From DATLFA01 sp035525225 (lineage in GTDB: Bacteria; Actinomycetota; Acidimicrobiia; Acidimicrobiales; WLNW01), in assembly GCA_035525225.1 (NCBI GenBank), contig DATLFA010000071.1, forward strand, positions 53,031-117,030: 64,000 bases of DNA. Reading direction: 5' to 3'. The notes below the pieces were generated by a model. That model had not been told where the DNA came from. It saw nothing but the letters and a program-made list of their open reading frames with translations, and ran no database searches. This document shows positions 57,174 through 64,000 of the stretch, piece after piece. The translations under genes were made by a program, and so were the position numbers. Position 1 is the stretch's first letter, and each line of letters begins with the position of its first letter.

Positions 57174-58364
57174 CTAGCTCGCGGGACTGCTTCCGACGAG
57201 AAGAACGGGATTGAACATCGATCCGGAGCCCGCGGAGCTGCACATCGCGACTTCTGCGCCCTGCACCTGGTTGGGGGCGTCGCCGCGGATCTGGCGGACT
57301 GCCTGCACCACTTTCTGGAGCATCTGCGAGACGCCGGTGTGGCTGTGCGACATCGTGCCTCCGTCGGTGCACGTGGGGAACTGTCCACCGGGCGCCATGA
57401 CGCCGGACTGCACGAAGGGACCGCCCTCGCCCCGGCCGCAGAAGCCGAACGCCTCGAACTGTCGCAGCACTTCGAAGGAGAACGGGTCGTACAGTTCGCA
57501 CACATCGACATCGGTGGGTTTGACGCCGGCCATGCCGAACGCGCGAGTGGCTGCGGCGCGACCCACATCGGCGACCAACTCGTACGTCGGTGGGTAGGTG
57601 TAGCCGGGCGCACACCCTTCGATGGCGCCGCCGAGAACGAACGCCGCGCGCGAATCGAGATCGCGAGCGCGTTCGGTCGTCGTCAACACGATGCCGGCTC
57701 CGCCCTCGCTCGTCATCGAACAGTCGAGAAGATGGAAAGGGTCGGCGATGAGCGGAGACGACAGCACTGTGTCGACGGTGACGTGTCGTCCGTAGTGGAC
57801 TGCCGCGGGGTTCACTGCGCCGTAGGTTCGAATGGTCGCGGCGGCGAGGGCGAGCTGTTCGGGGGTCGTGCCGAACTGGTGCATGTGCCGGCGCGCAACG
57901 AGCGCGTACTCGGCTGCGGTGTAGAGCCCCCAACATTGGACGAATTCGTTCGCGGGCCGCGTCCACGGGGCCGTGGACGATCGATCGGTGTAGAGCCCCG
58001 CTTGGCCGCTGGCGACGACGACCACCGAGCACTGTCCCGACGCGATCGCGAGGGCCGCCTCGAGCAACGCCGGAATGGCGAGCATGGCACTTCCCGCCCA
58101 CACGTTCCCGAGTCGCGCGCGGTAGGCCCAGTCGAGCGACTCGTCCTTCTGCGACCTGGACGGATCAGTGGGACTGACCGACAATCCGTCGACATCGGAA
58201 TAGCTCAATCCCGCATCGTCGATCGCGCCGCGTATGGCCATCATGGTCACCGAGGAGGATGTGTGGCCGTCGAGACGCTTTGCCTGAGGAGTGTTGTACG
58301 CGCCGACGATCGCGACCCGATGGAGCGGGTTTTGAAACCGGCCTTCGAATCCCACGTCAACCAT
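57174..58364 (-). CDS. thiolase-like (lipid-transfer/SCP-x type) protein
   Basis: This 396-residue thiolase-fold protein starts at ATG 58364, overlapping the membrane-protein gene by eight bases. Markers are HRVAIVGAYNTPQAKRLDG, DAGLSYSDVDGLSVSPTD, EGGAGIVLTTTERARDLD, VDVCELYDPFSFEVLRQFEA and GGTMSHSHTGVSQMLQ. At the nucleophile position of degradative thiolases it reads VWAGSAMLAIPALLEA without cysteine, as in SCP-x-like and Ltp2-like proteins. Ltp2 relatives cleave steroid side chains as retro-aldolases with a DUF35 partner, but no DUF35 gene is visible here. C-C cleavage of an acyl-CoA is the best guess. Confidence 0.82.
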   Translation of the reverse strand: MVDVGFEGRFQNPLHRVAIVGAYNTPQAKRLDGHTSSSVTMMAIRGAIDDAGLSYSDVDGLSVSPTDPSRSQKDESLDWAYRARLGNVWAGSAMLAIPALLEAALAIASGQCSVVVVASGQAGLYTDRSSTAPWTRPANEFVQCWGLYTAAEYALVARRHMHQFGTTPEQLALAAATIRTYGAVNPAAVHYGRHVTVDTVLSSPLIADPFHLLDCSMTSEGGAGIVLTTTERARDLDSRAAFVLGGAIEGCAPGYTYPPTYELVADVGRAAATRAFGMAGVKPTDVDVCELYDPFSFEVLRQFEAFGFCGRGEGGPFVQSGVMAPGGQFPTCTDGGTMSHSHTGVSQMLQKVVQAVRQIRGDAPNQVQGAEVAMCSSAGSGSMFNPVLLVGSSPAS

Positions 58365-59259
58365 TCATAGCCGGAGTGATCGTGTGTTCCTGAACGTGGG
58401 CATGCACGCGTTCGAGCACACCGTCATCGAGGCAACCGACGAATCGTCGTCGTGCCTGTTCGCCCAAAGCGGGCTCGACGACGATGAGGTAACGACCGGT
58501 CTCGACGCGACGCAGGTCCACCAGCCGTTGATTCTCGATCAACGGGTGACAAGCCTCGAACAAGCTGCGCGCGGCCAGGTCGTGATTCAAGCCGAAGCGG
58601 GTGTCCAACGAGATCAACACGTTGCTGCGCAACCCGGTGGTGTCTGCGTCGGGTCGGCTGCGACCCGACAGCGCAAGCATGGAGAGCATGACGAGCAGCG
58701 TCGCGAGCACGACGAAGGTGAGCGGTCGCAGCACGCGTGTCACAACACTCGACGGCGTCGGGGCGTCGTCGATATCGATGGTCCGTGCGGACGAGGTTTC
58801 GACGAACCCACCGACCGGCAGAGCGAGCGACGCGAGGTGTCGTTCGACTGATCGCCCGGTTGCCGGTGCGCTGCGCGCCAGGTGTTCGACCAACCACGCG
58901 ATGCCCGAGACGATGATGTTGGCACCGAGCAGCACCGGAATGAATACGTTCATCCGGTCCATTCCGAGCCAACGGAAGTGTCGCTGTGCGGTTTGATCTT
59001 GATCGCGGGAGGATGGCGGCGGCTCGGGCCGAGCGTCGGGCGAAGAGCGGGAGTCTGCTGAAGCCCGCGTCGTCACGCGGAGGGTTTCGAGCTTGCGCAG
59101 CACGAGTGTCGTGGCAACCGCGATCTCACCGGCGACGAAGAGCACGCCGGCGACGAGCGCACGATGCATCTCCCAACGGTAGAGGTAGACGAAGAAGTAG
59201 ATCCCCGCGATCGCGGTCGAAAGAATCGACACGATCAGCGCGGCCCGTATGCCCTTCAT
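58357..59259 (-). CDS. four-helix membrane protein, unknown family
   Basis: I do not recognise this 300-residue protein. It has four hydrophobic helices: about 6-27 (AALIVSILSTAIAGIYFFVY), 34-54, 105-127 and 180-200 (TFVVLATLLVMLSMLALSG). Between helices 2 and 3 is a polar Ser/Pro/Gln linker, between 3 and 4 a soluble stretch, and after helix 4 a soluble domain of about 100 residues (RFGLNHDLAARSLFEACHPL, GRYLIVVEPALGEQARRRF). ATG 59259 overlaps the stop of the dikinase gene by ATGA, so the two are co-translated. A membrane anchor or sensor for the dikinase is possible; no enzymatic motif is visible. Confidence 0.75.
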   Translation of the reverse strand: MKGIRAALIVSILSTAIAGIYFFVYLYRWEMHRALVAGVLFVAGEIAVATTLVLRKLETLRVTTRASADSRSSPDARPEPPPSSRDQDQTAQRHFRWLGMDRMNVFIPVLLGANIIVSGIAWLVEHLARSAPATGRSVERHLASLALPVGGFVETSSARTIDIDDAPTPSSVVTRVLRPLTFVVLATLLVMLSMLALSGRSRPDADTTGLRSNVLISLDTRFGLNHDLAARSLFEACHPLIENQRLVDLRRVETGRYLIVVEPALGEQARRRFVGCLDDGVLERVHAHVQEHTITPAMNG

Positions 59260-61343
59260 GCCGGTGCCTGCTCTACGACGCGGGCGGCCTCCGTGCCGGC
59301 GCCATCGATGCGCTCGACCTGTCTGACCGAGCCCGCGATGCCGTCGACCTCGACGATGGTTCCCGCTGGCCATCGCCGGCACGCGTCGGGAACCCCGACG
59401 ACCGTGGCGACACCGTGCTCACGAGCGAGGATCGCCAGATGGGACAACACGCTGCCGGTTTCCGACACGAGGCCCGCGAGTCCGGGCAAGACCCCGGCCA
59501 GGGCCGGGTCGAGGGTCGCCACCACGAGGACGGCCCCCGGCCGCGCGTCGTTCACCGATCCGACGACGTTGCCGGTTCCCCGACCGCCGCCGGCGGGTTG
59601 GCCGTCGCCGGCGCGTCGACTGCGACGGCGCGGCAGGCGCGGCACGGGTCGGCCGTACGCGTCGAGTGAGAAACGGTTCGGGACCGATGACAGCGTCGTT
59701 GTCGTAGCGGTGATCACCGGCGGCCGGCCGTCGGCCACCGCCCGCCGAAGTTCGTCCAACCGCACCAAACGCAGTTCCGCCGGGTGATGCAGCGCGCCGC
59801 GAGCGGCGAATCGGTGCGCCAACTCGTCGGCTGCGAGGGCGGTCAACTCCTGTACCCATCGCACGCGCAGCCGCAACTCTTCGCGACGCTGCGCCAGCAC
59901 CTGGTCGATGTGTGGCGCCTTCGTGTCGGCACTGCGGGCCCGCTCGGCCGTCACGTTCACGCGTGGCAGCGGTGTTCGATGACCCATTCGCGGCGCGATC
60001 AACGCCAGCACTTCGGGCCGAGCCGCGATGGTCGCGCTGTCGTCGAGACCTCGACTCTGCGCGTCGGCGAGCGCGGCGAGCCCAGCGCCCGCCGCGGTGA
60101 TCGGCGCGGGCGACGCGCTGCTCATCGCGATACCGCACAGCACTTCATGGCCGTGCAAGGACTGCAAGATCATCCGCCCCCGCTCGAGTGCCGACAGCAG
60201 CTCCGCGTCGCCGAGCGCCACGAGAGCGGGGACGGCTTCCAATTGGCCGTCTACGTCGTCGATCAACTCGCGCGCACGATCGGGCAGCAACCCGCGAAGT
60301 TCGCCGATACGCCACGATGCCCGCAACCGACGCACCGACCGCCTCGGGTCGATCAGGTCGCGCCACGAACCGCGCCGAGGTTCGAACACGTCGAGGTCGC
60401 CGACCACTCGACCACCGACCGCGAACACGACGGGCCTTTGCTGCCGGATGCCGGCCACGCGCAACGCGCGCCGCACGCCTTCGTCGAGTGGGGGCAGCCA
60501 CACATCCTCCTCGAGACAGGACAGCCGATCCGGAAAGGTCTCTGCGAGCGGACCGGGTCCGTAGACGGGACCGCGCGCGGGTCCGATCGCCGTGGTGATC
60601 GGTCGGCTCTGCAGCAGCCACAATCGGTCAGCTTTGTCGATAGCCCATTCGATGTCCTGGGGCATGCCGAACAGCCGCGTCGCGTCCCGCGCCAGCTTTG
60701 CCAGCGCCCGCCGGTCCCTCGCCCCGAACAACGCGAGGGGGTCGTCGACGTGACGCATCCGTCCGCGCCGCCCGAGCACGTAGCGGGCGCCGTGCAACTC
60801 TCCGCTCACGAGTGCGTCGGGCCGCCGATCGACGGCGGCCACCAATAGACGGTCGACTCGTCCCGTCACCGGGTCGGCGCCGAACAGCACACCCCCATGT
60901 CGTGCGTCGACGATGGTTTGGACGAGGACGGCGAGCGGCGCGTCGTTCACGCCCGCCGCGTGCGCCACGATCGTGTCGATCGCCGCGAGCATTGCATCGA
61001 GGTCTCGCACATCCAGTATCGACGTGAACACGCCGGCCATCGAGGAACGTTCGGTGTCCTCGAAGGTGGACGACGACCGCACGATGACATCGACCTTGCC
61101 TCCATCGGTCAGGTCCCGCCAGGCGTCGCTGAGCTGACGTCGGAGGTCATCGTTGTTGCGCTGTGGCACACCGACGGCCGTGAGCACGAAGCCAGGCCGG
61201 ACAGGCAGACCGGCGCGGCGGGCGACGGCCAGCGCCGATGCCTTGCCCCCGCAGAGTGCAACATTCGTCGCGTCGGTTCGATCCAACGTCACGACCCCAG
61301 GCGCTGTGGGCCTTTGGCTTCGACTGACTCGCTGTGCCGCCAT
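59256..61343 (-). CDS. ATP-grasp/His-domain dikinase (rifampin-phosphotransferase-like)
   Basis: This 695-residue protein has three parts. 20-255 is the PPDK_N-type ATP-grasp domain: CGGKASALAVARRAGLPVRP, VIVRSSSTFEDTERSSMAGV, VLFGADPVTGRVDRLLVAAV and DIEWAIDKADRLWLLQSRPI. 256-590 is a helical middle region with no family I recognise. 600-680 is the swivelling phosphohistidine domain with LVSETGSVLSHLAILAREHG, His635 being the phospho-carrier. There is no PEP/pyruvate-binding barrel, so it is not PEP synthase. The layout matches rifampin phosphotransferase and kin, in which the middle domain binds the acceptor. The acceptor here is unknown. ATG 61343 has GGGG five bases upstream. Flanked by arginine-catabolic genes and a membrane protein. 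Confidence 0.85.
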   Translation of the reverse strand: MAAQRVSRSQRPTAPGVVTLDRTDATNVALCGGKASALAVARRAGLPVRPGFVLTAVGVPQRNNDDLRRQLSDAWRDLTDGGKVDVIVRSSSTFEDTERSSMAGVFTSILDVRDLDAMLAAIDTIVAHAAGVNDAPLAVLVQTIVDARHGGVLFGADPVTGRVDRLLVAAVDRRPDALVSGELHGARYVLGRRGRMRHVDDPLALFGARDRRALAKLARDATRLFGMPQDIEWAIDKADRLWLLQSRPITTAIGPARGPVYGPGPLAETFPDRLSCLEEDVWLPPLDEGVRRALRVAGIRQQRPVVFAVGGRVVGDLDVFEPRRGSWRDLIDPRRSVRRLRASWRIGELRGLLPDRARELIDDVDGQLEAVPALVALGDAELLSALERGRMILQSLHGHEVLCGIAMSSASPAPITAAGAGLAALADAQSRGLDDSATIAARPEVLALIAPRMGHRTPLPRVNVTAERARSADTKAPHIDQVLAQRREELRLRVRWVQELTALAADELAHRFAARGALHHPAELRLVRLDELRRAVADGRPPVITATTTTLSSVPNRFSLDAYGRPVPRLPRRRSRRAGDGQPAGGGRGTGNVVGSVNDARPGAVLVVATLDPALAGVLPGLAGLVSETGSVLSHLAILAREHGVATVVGVPDACRRWPAGTIVEVDGIAGSVRQVERIDGAGTEAARVVEQAPA

Positions 61344-61387
61344 CGCAACCCCGCTGCGCATTGTAGGACGCGTAGAGGGTCGCACTA

Positions 61388-62239
61388 TCAGCGAGACAGT
61401 TCGACATCCAGTGCGAGGGTGAGGCAGCGACAGCCCCCACCGGCCTTGAGGAACTCGTCGACGGGGCAAACGGTGACATCGAAGCCCCACTCCTCGAGTT
61501 GGCGACCCACGCGTGGCGGGCAGCTGGGCATGATCACCGTGCGCTCGACCACGACCGAATTCGCGCAAAAAGTCAATGCTTCGTCCTGGTCGAGTTCTAT
61601 CGACTCGGGCACGAGTTCGGCAACGACGCGGCGGCCGTAGTGGTCCCATCCCGTCGGCGCACAGATCGCGTGGCGATCATCGAGCGGACAGAACGTGAGA
61701 TCGAGATGGTAGAGACGCTCATCGATGAGCTCGAGGGACCTCACCGGCGCGCCGATCACACTCGAGAGAAACGACGCGGCCCGCACGTCGGATCGCGTGC
61801 GGTAGCCCGACAGCAGCACATCTCCGAAAGGAAGGGCGTCGCCGGCGCCCTCGTGGCCGAGGGCTGCGGGCAGCGAAATGATCTCGTAGTGCCGTGCCGC
61901 GAACCACGCCGTGACGAGCGGTGTCTCCGGTTGGCGCTCAGGATGACGGAAGTGTGCGGGAACGAATCGGTGGCCGTCGACAAGACCGGCGTTGGCGGTG
62001 AACACGAGATCGGGAACGTGTGGCTCCGGGTCGATGAGCTCTACCGAGGCGCCCGCGGCGATGAGCGTGTCGAACAACCCTTGCCATTGGTCCTGAGCCC
62101 GGTCGCGGTCGACCGATACCTCGCGATGCATCCACGGATTGATCTCGTAGGCGACGGCGAAAAAGTCGGGCCGGCACATCAGATAGCGCCGCCCCCAGTC
62201 GAGGCTGCCTTCGGAATCGTGACTGGCGTGTGGCGTCAC
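61388..62239 (-). CDS. amidinohydrolase (arginine dihydrolase/DDAH-like)
   Basis: This 283-residue pentein-fold guanidine-modifying enzyme has YLMCRPDFFAVAYEINPWMH at the start, DLVFTANAGLVDGHRFVPAH, EGAGDALPFGDVLLSGYRTR, catalytic His178 in RLYHLDLTFCPL and the nucleophile Cys in GGGCRCLTLALD (Cys272). It is close to DDAH-like proteins and to the N-terminal domain of cyanobacterial AgrE/ArgZ, which converts arginine to ornithine, CO2 and ammonia. Gene order favours the latter: its GTG start overlaps the stop of an ornithine cyclodeaminase-type (LOR/SDH) gene as GTGA. Alternative: dimethylarginine hydrolase. Cytosolic. Confidence 0.85.
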   Translation of the reverse strand: MTPHASHDSEGSLDWGRRYLMCRPDFFAVAYEINPWMHREVSVDRDRAQDQWQGLFDTLIAAGASVELIDPEPHVPDLVFTANAGLVDGHRFVPAHFRHPERQPETPLVTAWFAARHYEIISLPAALGHEGAGDALPFGDVLLSGYRTRSDVRAASFLSSVIGAPVRSLELIDERLYHLDLTFCPLDDRHAICAPTGWDHYGRRVVAELVPESIELDQDEALTFCANSVVVERTVIMPSCPPRVGRQLEEWGFDVTVCPVDEFLKAGGGCRCLTLALDVELSR

Positions 62240-63444
62240 GAGTCGAGCTGCTCGGCGAGGTCACCGAGAAACGGACCGATATCGGTCACGATGCCCATCG
62301 TCTGATGCGTCCCTCGATCGGCGAGCTTGGTCACCACCGAGGGGTTGATGTCGATGCAGAACGTTTCGACGTGCGCCGGCAACAGATTGCCGGTCGCGAT
62401 GCCGTGCAGTGTCGTCGCCAACATCAAGGCCACGTCGATGCGGTCGACGTACTCGCGCATCCGATCGGCTGCTGCGACGACATCGGTGATGGTGTCAGGC
62501 AGCGGCCCGTCGTCGCGGACCGACCCACCGAGCACGAACGGCACGCCGTGTCGCACACATTCGTACATCACTCCGCCGGTTACATACCCGTCGTCGACCG
62601 CGGCGGCGATGGAGCCGTAGCGACGGATCTCGTTGATCACGCGCAAGTGGTTGGTGTGACCGCCTTCTACCGGCGCGCCATGCGCGACCGACACGCCTAA
62701 GGATGTGCCGAGCACATTGCTCTCGATGTCGTGAGTGGCAAATCCGTTGCCACTGAAGATCACGTCGACCCAGCCGCCTCTAACCAGCCGCGCCAGATGC
62801 GGAGCGCCGCCCGTGTGCACGACGACCGGCCCGCAGACGACCAGGATCCCGCGGTCGCGCTCGCGGGCGGCGCGCATGCGATCGACGACGCGCGCGAGTT
62901 GCAGCGCCTTGGGTTTCTCCGTCGAGACTTCAGACGCCATGAACTCGAACGCGCCGCCCTCGGTCGTCGGCGTCAGCGCATGCACCCGCACACCGCGCCG
63001 TCCCACCACCACTCGATCGCCGACACGGACGCGGTGCATCGGTACCGTGCGGGCGATCGCATCGTCGACGACGATGGCGCAGTCCATCTCGGGGTTCGCT
63101 ACCGGCAGCCACCGGCCATTGATCCGGACGTCGGTGTCGAGGTTGGTGGTCACGGTGAAATCGCGGGGGAGCACGCCATCGCGATCGCACGCACTCAGGG
63201 CGGCATCACTGTCGTCCACGCGATTCGCGCCGTGCACTTGCAACGAGTCGAGCAGATCCTGCAGTGTCTTGTCGTCCGACGCGGTCACCTCGATGACGGC
63301 GCGGCTCGGATCGGTCGGTGTACGGCCGATGCGAAAGTCGACGATGTGATAGTCGGCGCCCACGTCGAGGATCGTGTCGAGCACCTTGGCGAGCAGCAAC
63401 GAATCGACGATGTGCCCCTCGAGGACGATCGTCTCAGCCTCCAC
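62236..63444 (-). CDS. LOR/SDH-type ornithine cyclodeaminase (TIGR00300-like)
   Basis: This 402-residue protein resembles the archaeal and cyanobacterial LOR/SDH domain family, with an N-terminal half ETIVLEGHIVDSLLLAKVLD, VRVHALTPTTEGGAFEFMAS and a nucleotide-binding C-terminal half GILVVCGPVVVHTGGAPHLA, VIFSGNGFATHDIESNVLGT and MLATTLHGIATGNLLPAHVE. Characterised members (archaeal ornithine cyclodeaminase, the C-terminal part of AgrE/ArgZ) turn ornithine into proline and ammonia using NAD. Start is GTG 63444; no strong ribosome site is visible. It is the first gene of the six-gene minus-strand run; the amidinohydrolase that would supply ornithine follows with a four-base overlap. Confidence 0.85.
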   Translation of the reverse strand: MEAETIVLEGHIVDSLLLAKVLDTILDVGADYHIVDFRIGRTPTDPSRAVIEVTASDDKTLQDLLDSLQVHGANRVDDSDAALSACDRDGVLPRDFTVTTNLDTDVRINGRWLPVANPEMDCAIVVDDAIARTVPMHRVRVGDRVVVGRRGVRVHALTPTTEGGAFEFMASEVSTEKPKALQLARVVDRMRAARERDRGILVVCGPVVVHTGGAPHLARLVRGGWVDVIFSGNGFATHDIESNVLGTSLGVSVAHGAPVEGGHTNHLRVINEIRRYGSIAAAVDDGYVTGGVMYECVRHGVPFVLGGSVRDDGPLPDTITDVVAAADRMREYVDRIDVALMLATTLHGIATGNLLPAHVETFCIDINPSVVTKLADRGTHQTMGIVTDIGPFLGDLAEQLDS

Positions 63445-63561
63445 CGCAGCGAGTGTACGTCCTCGATCGTCCCTCTCGGAGCCACACTTCGCTCATTCGG
63501 ACCCCTCGCTCTCGGACTCGATTGCGCGTAGGCTTGCCGTTCTTCCTCGAGGGGGGTCGGT

Positions 63562-63825
63562 ATGCAGTGCGCCTCGCCGCCATGCCCTGGCACCGTGAAC
63601 GATGATCACTGCCCGGTTTGTGGTCTCGCGCAACGAAGCGCAGCAGAGGGCGTGAAGGTCGACGGACCGCTGCACGTCACTCGCCGATCGCGAGACGGCG
63701 ACGAGCAGACGATCGTCGGGCTGTCCGCAACGGTCGGTGATCGCGTGGTGACAGTCCATCTGCGCCACGCCAAAGAGACGCGGACATTCGACTTGCAAGC
63801 ACTCGTTTCGATCGAAGCTTTCTGA
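63562..63825 (+). CDS. small zinc-ribbon protein, unknown
   Basis: This 87-residue protein has an N-terminal four-cysteine knot, MQCASPPCPGTVNDDHCPVC, of the type seen at the start of PknG-like and other actinobacterial zinc-ribbon proteins. It is followed by a small beta-rich region (VTRRSRDGDEQTIVGLSATV, RTFDLQALVSIEAF). I recognise no wider family. A strong ribosome site (GAGGGGGG) precedes the ATG by a few bases, which supports a real gene despite the short length. It diverges from the LOR/SDH gene and converges on the HNH gene fragment at the right edge. Confidence 0.65.
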   Translation: MQCASPPCPGTVNDDHCPVCGLAQRSAAEGVKVDGPLHVTRRSRDGDEQTIVGLSATVGDRVVTVHLRHAKETRTFDLQALVSIEAF

Positions 63826-63888
63826 GCGTTGCGCGTCCGCGAGCTCGAGGTACTTCGCACGACTCCGCGCACCGGCCCATTCCGTTGA

Positions 63889-64000
63889 TCAGTTCCATGG
63901 TAGGCCGGGTTGTCGGATTGGGGGTTTGGTGGTTTCGGTGGTGCCGTCGGGGTGGGTGATGTGCAGGGTGCCGTCGGGTTCCATGACGAGTCGGATCTTG
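63889..64000 (-). CDS. HNH/DUF222 (13E12-type) protein, C-terminal end only
   Basis: The last 36 codons before a TGA (63889-63891) read IRLVMEPDGTLHITHPDGTT, then ETTKPPIRQPGLPWN. This 'DGT.H.T.PDGT......PP' tail is typical of DUF222/HNH-endonuclease-domain proteins (13E12 repeat family), which are multi-copy in many actinobacterial genomes. Codons are rich in ACC and CCC and differ from those of the neighbouring genes, as often seen for this family. The rest of the gene lies beyond the window. Confidence 0.7.
   Translation of the reverse strand, partial: KIRLVMEPDGTLHITHPDGTTETTKPPIRQPGLPWN

Noticed and set aside
57174..58101. 316-codon upstream extension of the crotonase gene at 56332
   Set aside because: It overlaps the intact thiolase-like gene in another frame and is arginine-rich shadow; the crotonase fold starts at ATG 57153.
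1..64000. CRISPR arrays, tRNA or rRNA genes, complete IS elements, integrases, prophage genes
   Set aside because: None seen. No regularly spaced repeats, no cloverleaf-like or CCA-ended segments, no transposase motifs; the only repeats found are the 31-bp pair at 14842/14985 and the 15-bp tandem at 21646.

Overview
The window is high-GC DNA, about two thirds G+C by eye, with dense gene packing, frequent GTG and some TTG starts, and strong third-position G/C bias. The gene content points to an actinobacterium: F420-type luciferase-like oxidoreductases, fatty-acid-degradation style FadD, FadE and EchA expansions, DUF6458, DUF4242, and the tail of a DUF222/13E12-type HNH gene. The mix of many amidohydrolase-2, CaiB/BaiF and acyl-CoA genes with orphan SBP_bac_5 lipoproteins fits Acidimicrobiia (Ilumatobacter-like) better than mycobacteria. 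That placement is inference, because no rRNA or marker gene is present.

Layout. 1-640: the first codons of a cytochrome P450 and a decayed enoyl-CoA hydratase. 0.7-14.4 kb: mixed genes, namely an F420-type oxidoreductase, a PfkB kinase, DUF2784, an HD-GYP/LuxR regulator followed by a BphX-like membrane protein and DUF4242, a lone CoxL-like molybdo-subunit, a CBS protein paired with a small zinc protein, a fused CaiB-CaiB CoA-transferase, an alcohol dehydrogenase and a Baeyer-Villiger monooxygenase. 14.57-16.31 kb: one small membrane gene, then a graveyard of four gene remnants. 16.4-22.9 kb (+): epoxide hydrolase, SnoaL-like protein, substrate-binding lipoprotein, Rieske fusion protein and P450. 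23.0-28.1 kb (+): three coupled amidohydrolases, a GntR/FadR regulator and a crotonase. 28.2-47.5 kb (-): seventeen consecutive genes, mostly overlapping or nearly touching, that encode amidohydrolases, an SDR, three acyl-CoA dehydrogenases, four crotonases, four acyl-CoA ligases, a thioesterase, a substrate-binding lipoprotein and an F420-type oxidoreductase; the run ends at a clear terminator. 47.6-54.3 kb (+): two CaiB/BaiF proteins, an acyl-CoA ligase, an SDR and a second Baeyer-Villiger monooxygenase. 54.2-56.3 kb: an SDR and a P450 diverging from a perfect palindrome. 56.3-63.4 kb (-): a six-gene run of LOR/SDH ornithine cyclodeaminase, amidinohydrolase, orphan ATP-grasp/His dikinase, membrane protein, thiolase-like protein and crotonase. 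The right edge has a small zinc-ribbon gene and the HNH gene tail.

How it may work together. From 16 to 57 kb the region looks like a catabolic island for one or more hydrophobic carboxylic or cyclic substrates. Lipoproteins could capture the substrate, P450s, Baeyer-Villiger enzymes and F420-type enzymes oxidise it, epoxide hydrolase and amidohydrolases open it, FadD or CaiB enzymes attach CoA, and FadE/crotonase/SDR/thiolase-like enzymes carry out beta-oxidation. The substrate cannot be named from sequence. The most distinctive items are: (i) a two-gene, non-fused version of the cyanobacterial AgrE/ArgZ arginine-to-proline system, overlapping an uncharacterised rifampin-phosphotransferase-like dikinase; (ii) two CaiB/BaiF pairs that each combine one Asp-type and one Glu-type active site; (iii) a Rieske-fusion/P450 gene pair; and (iv) a cluster of decayed genes between two catabolic blocks.
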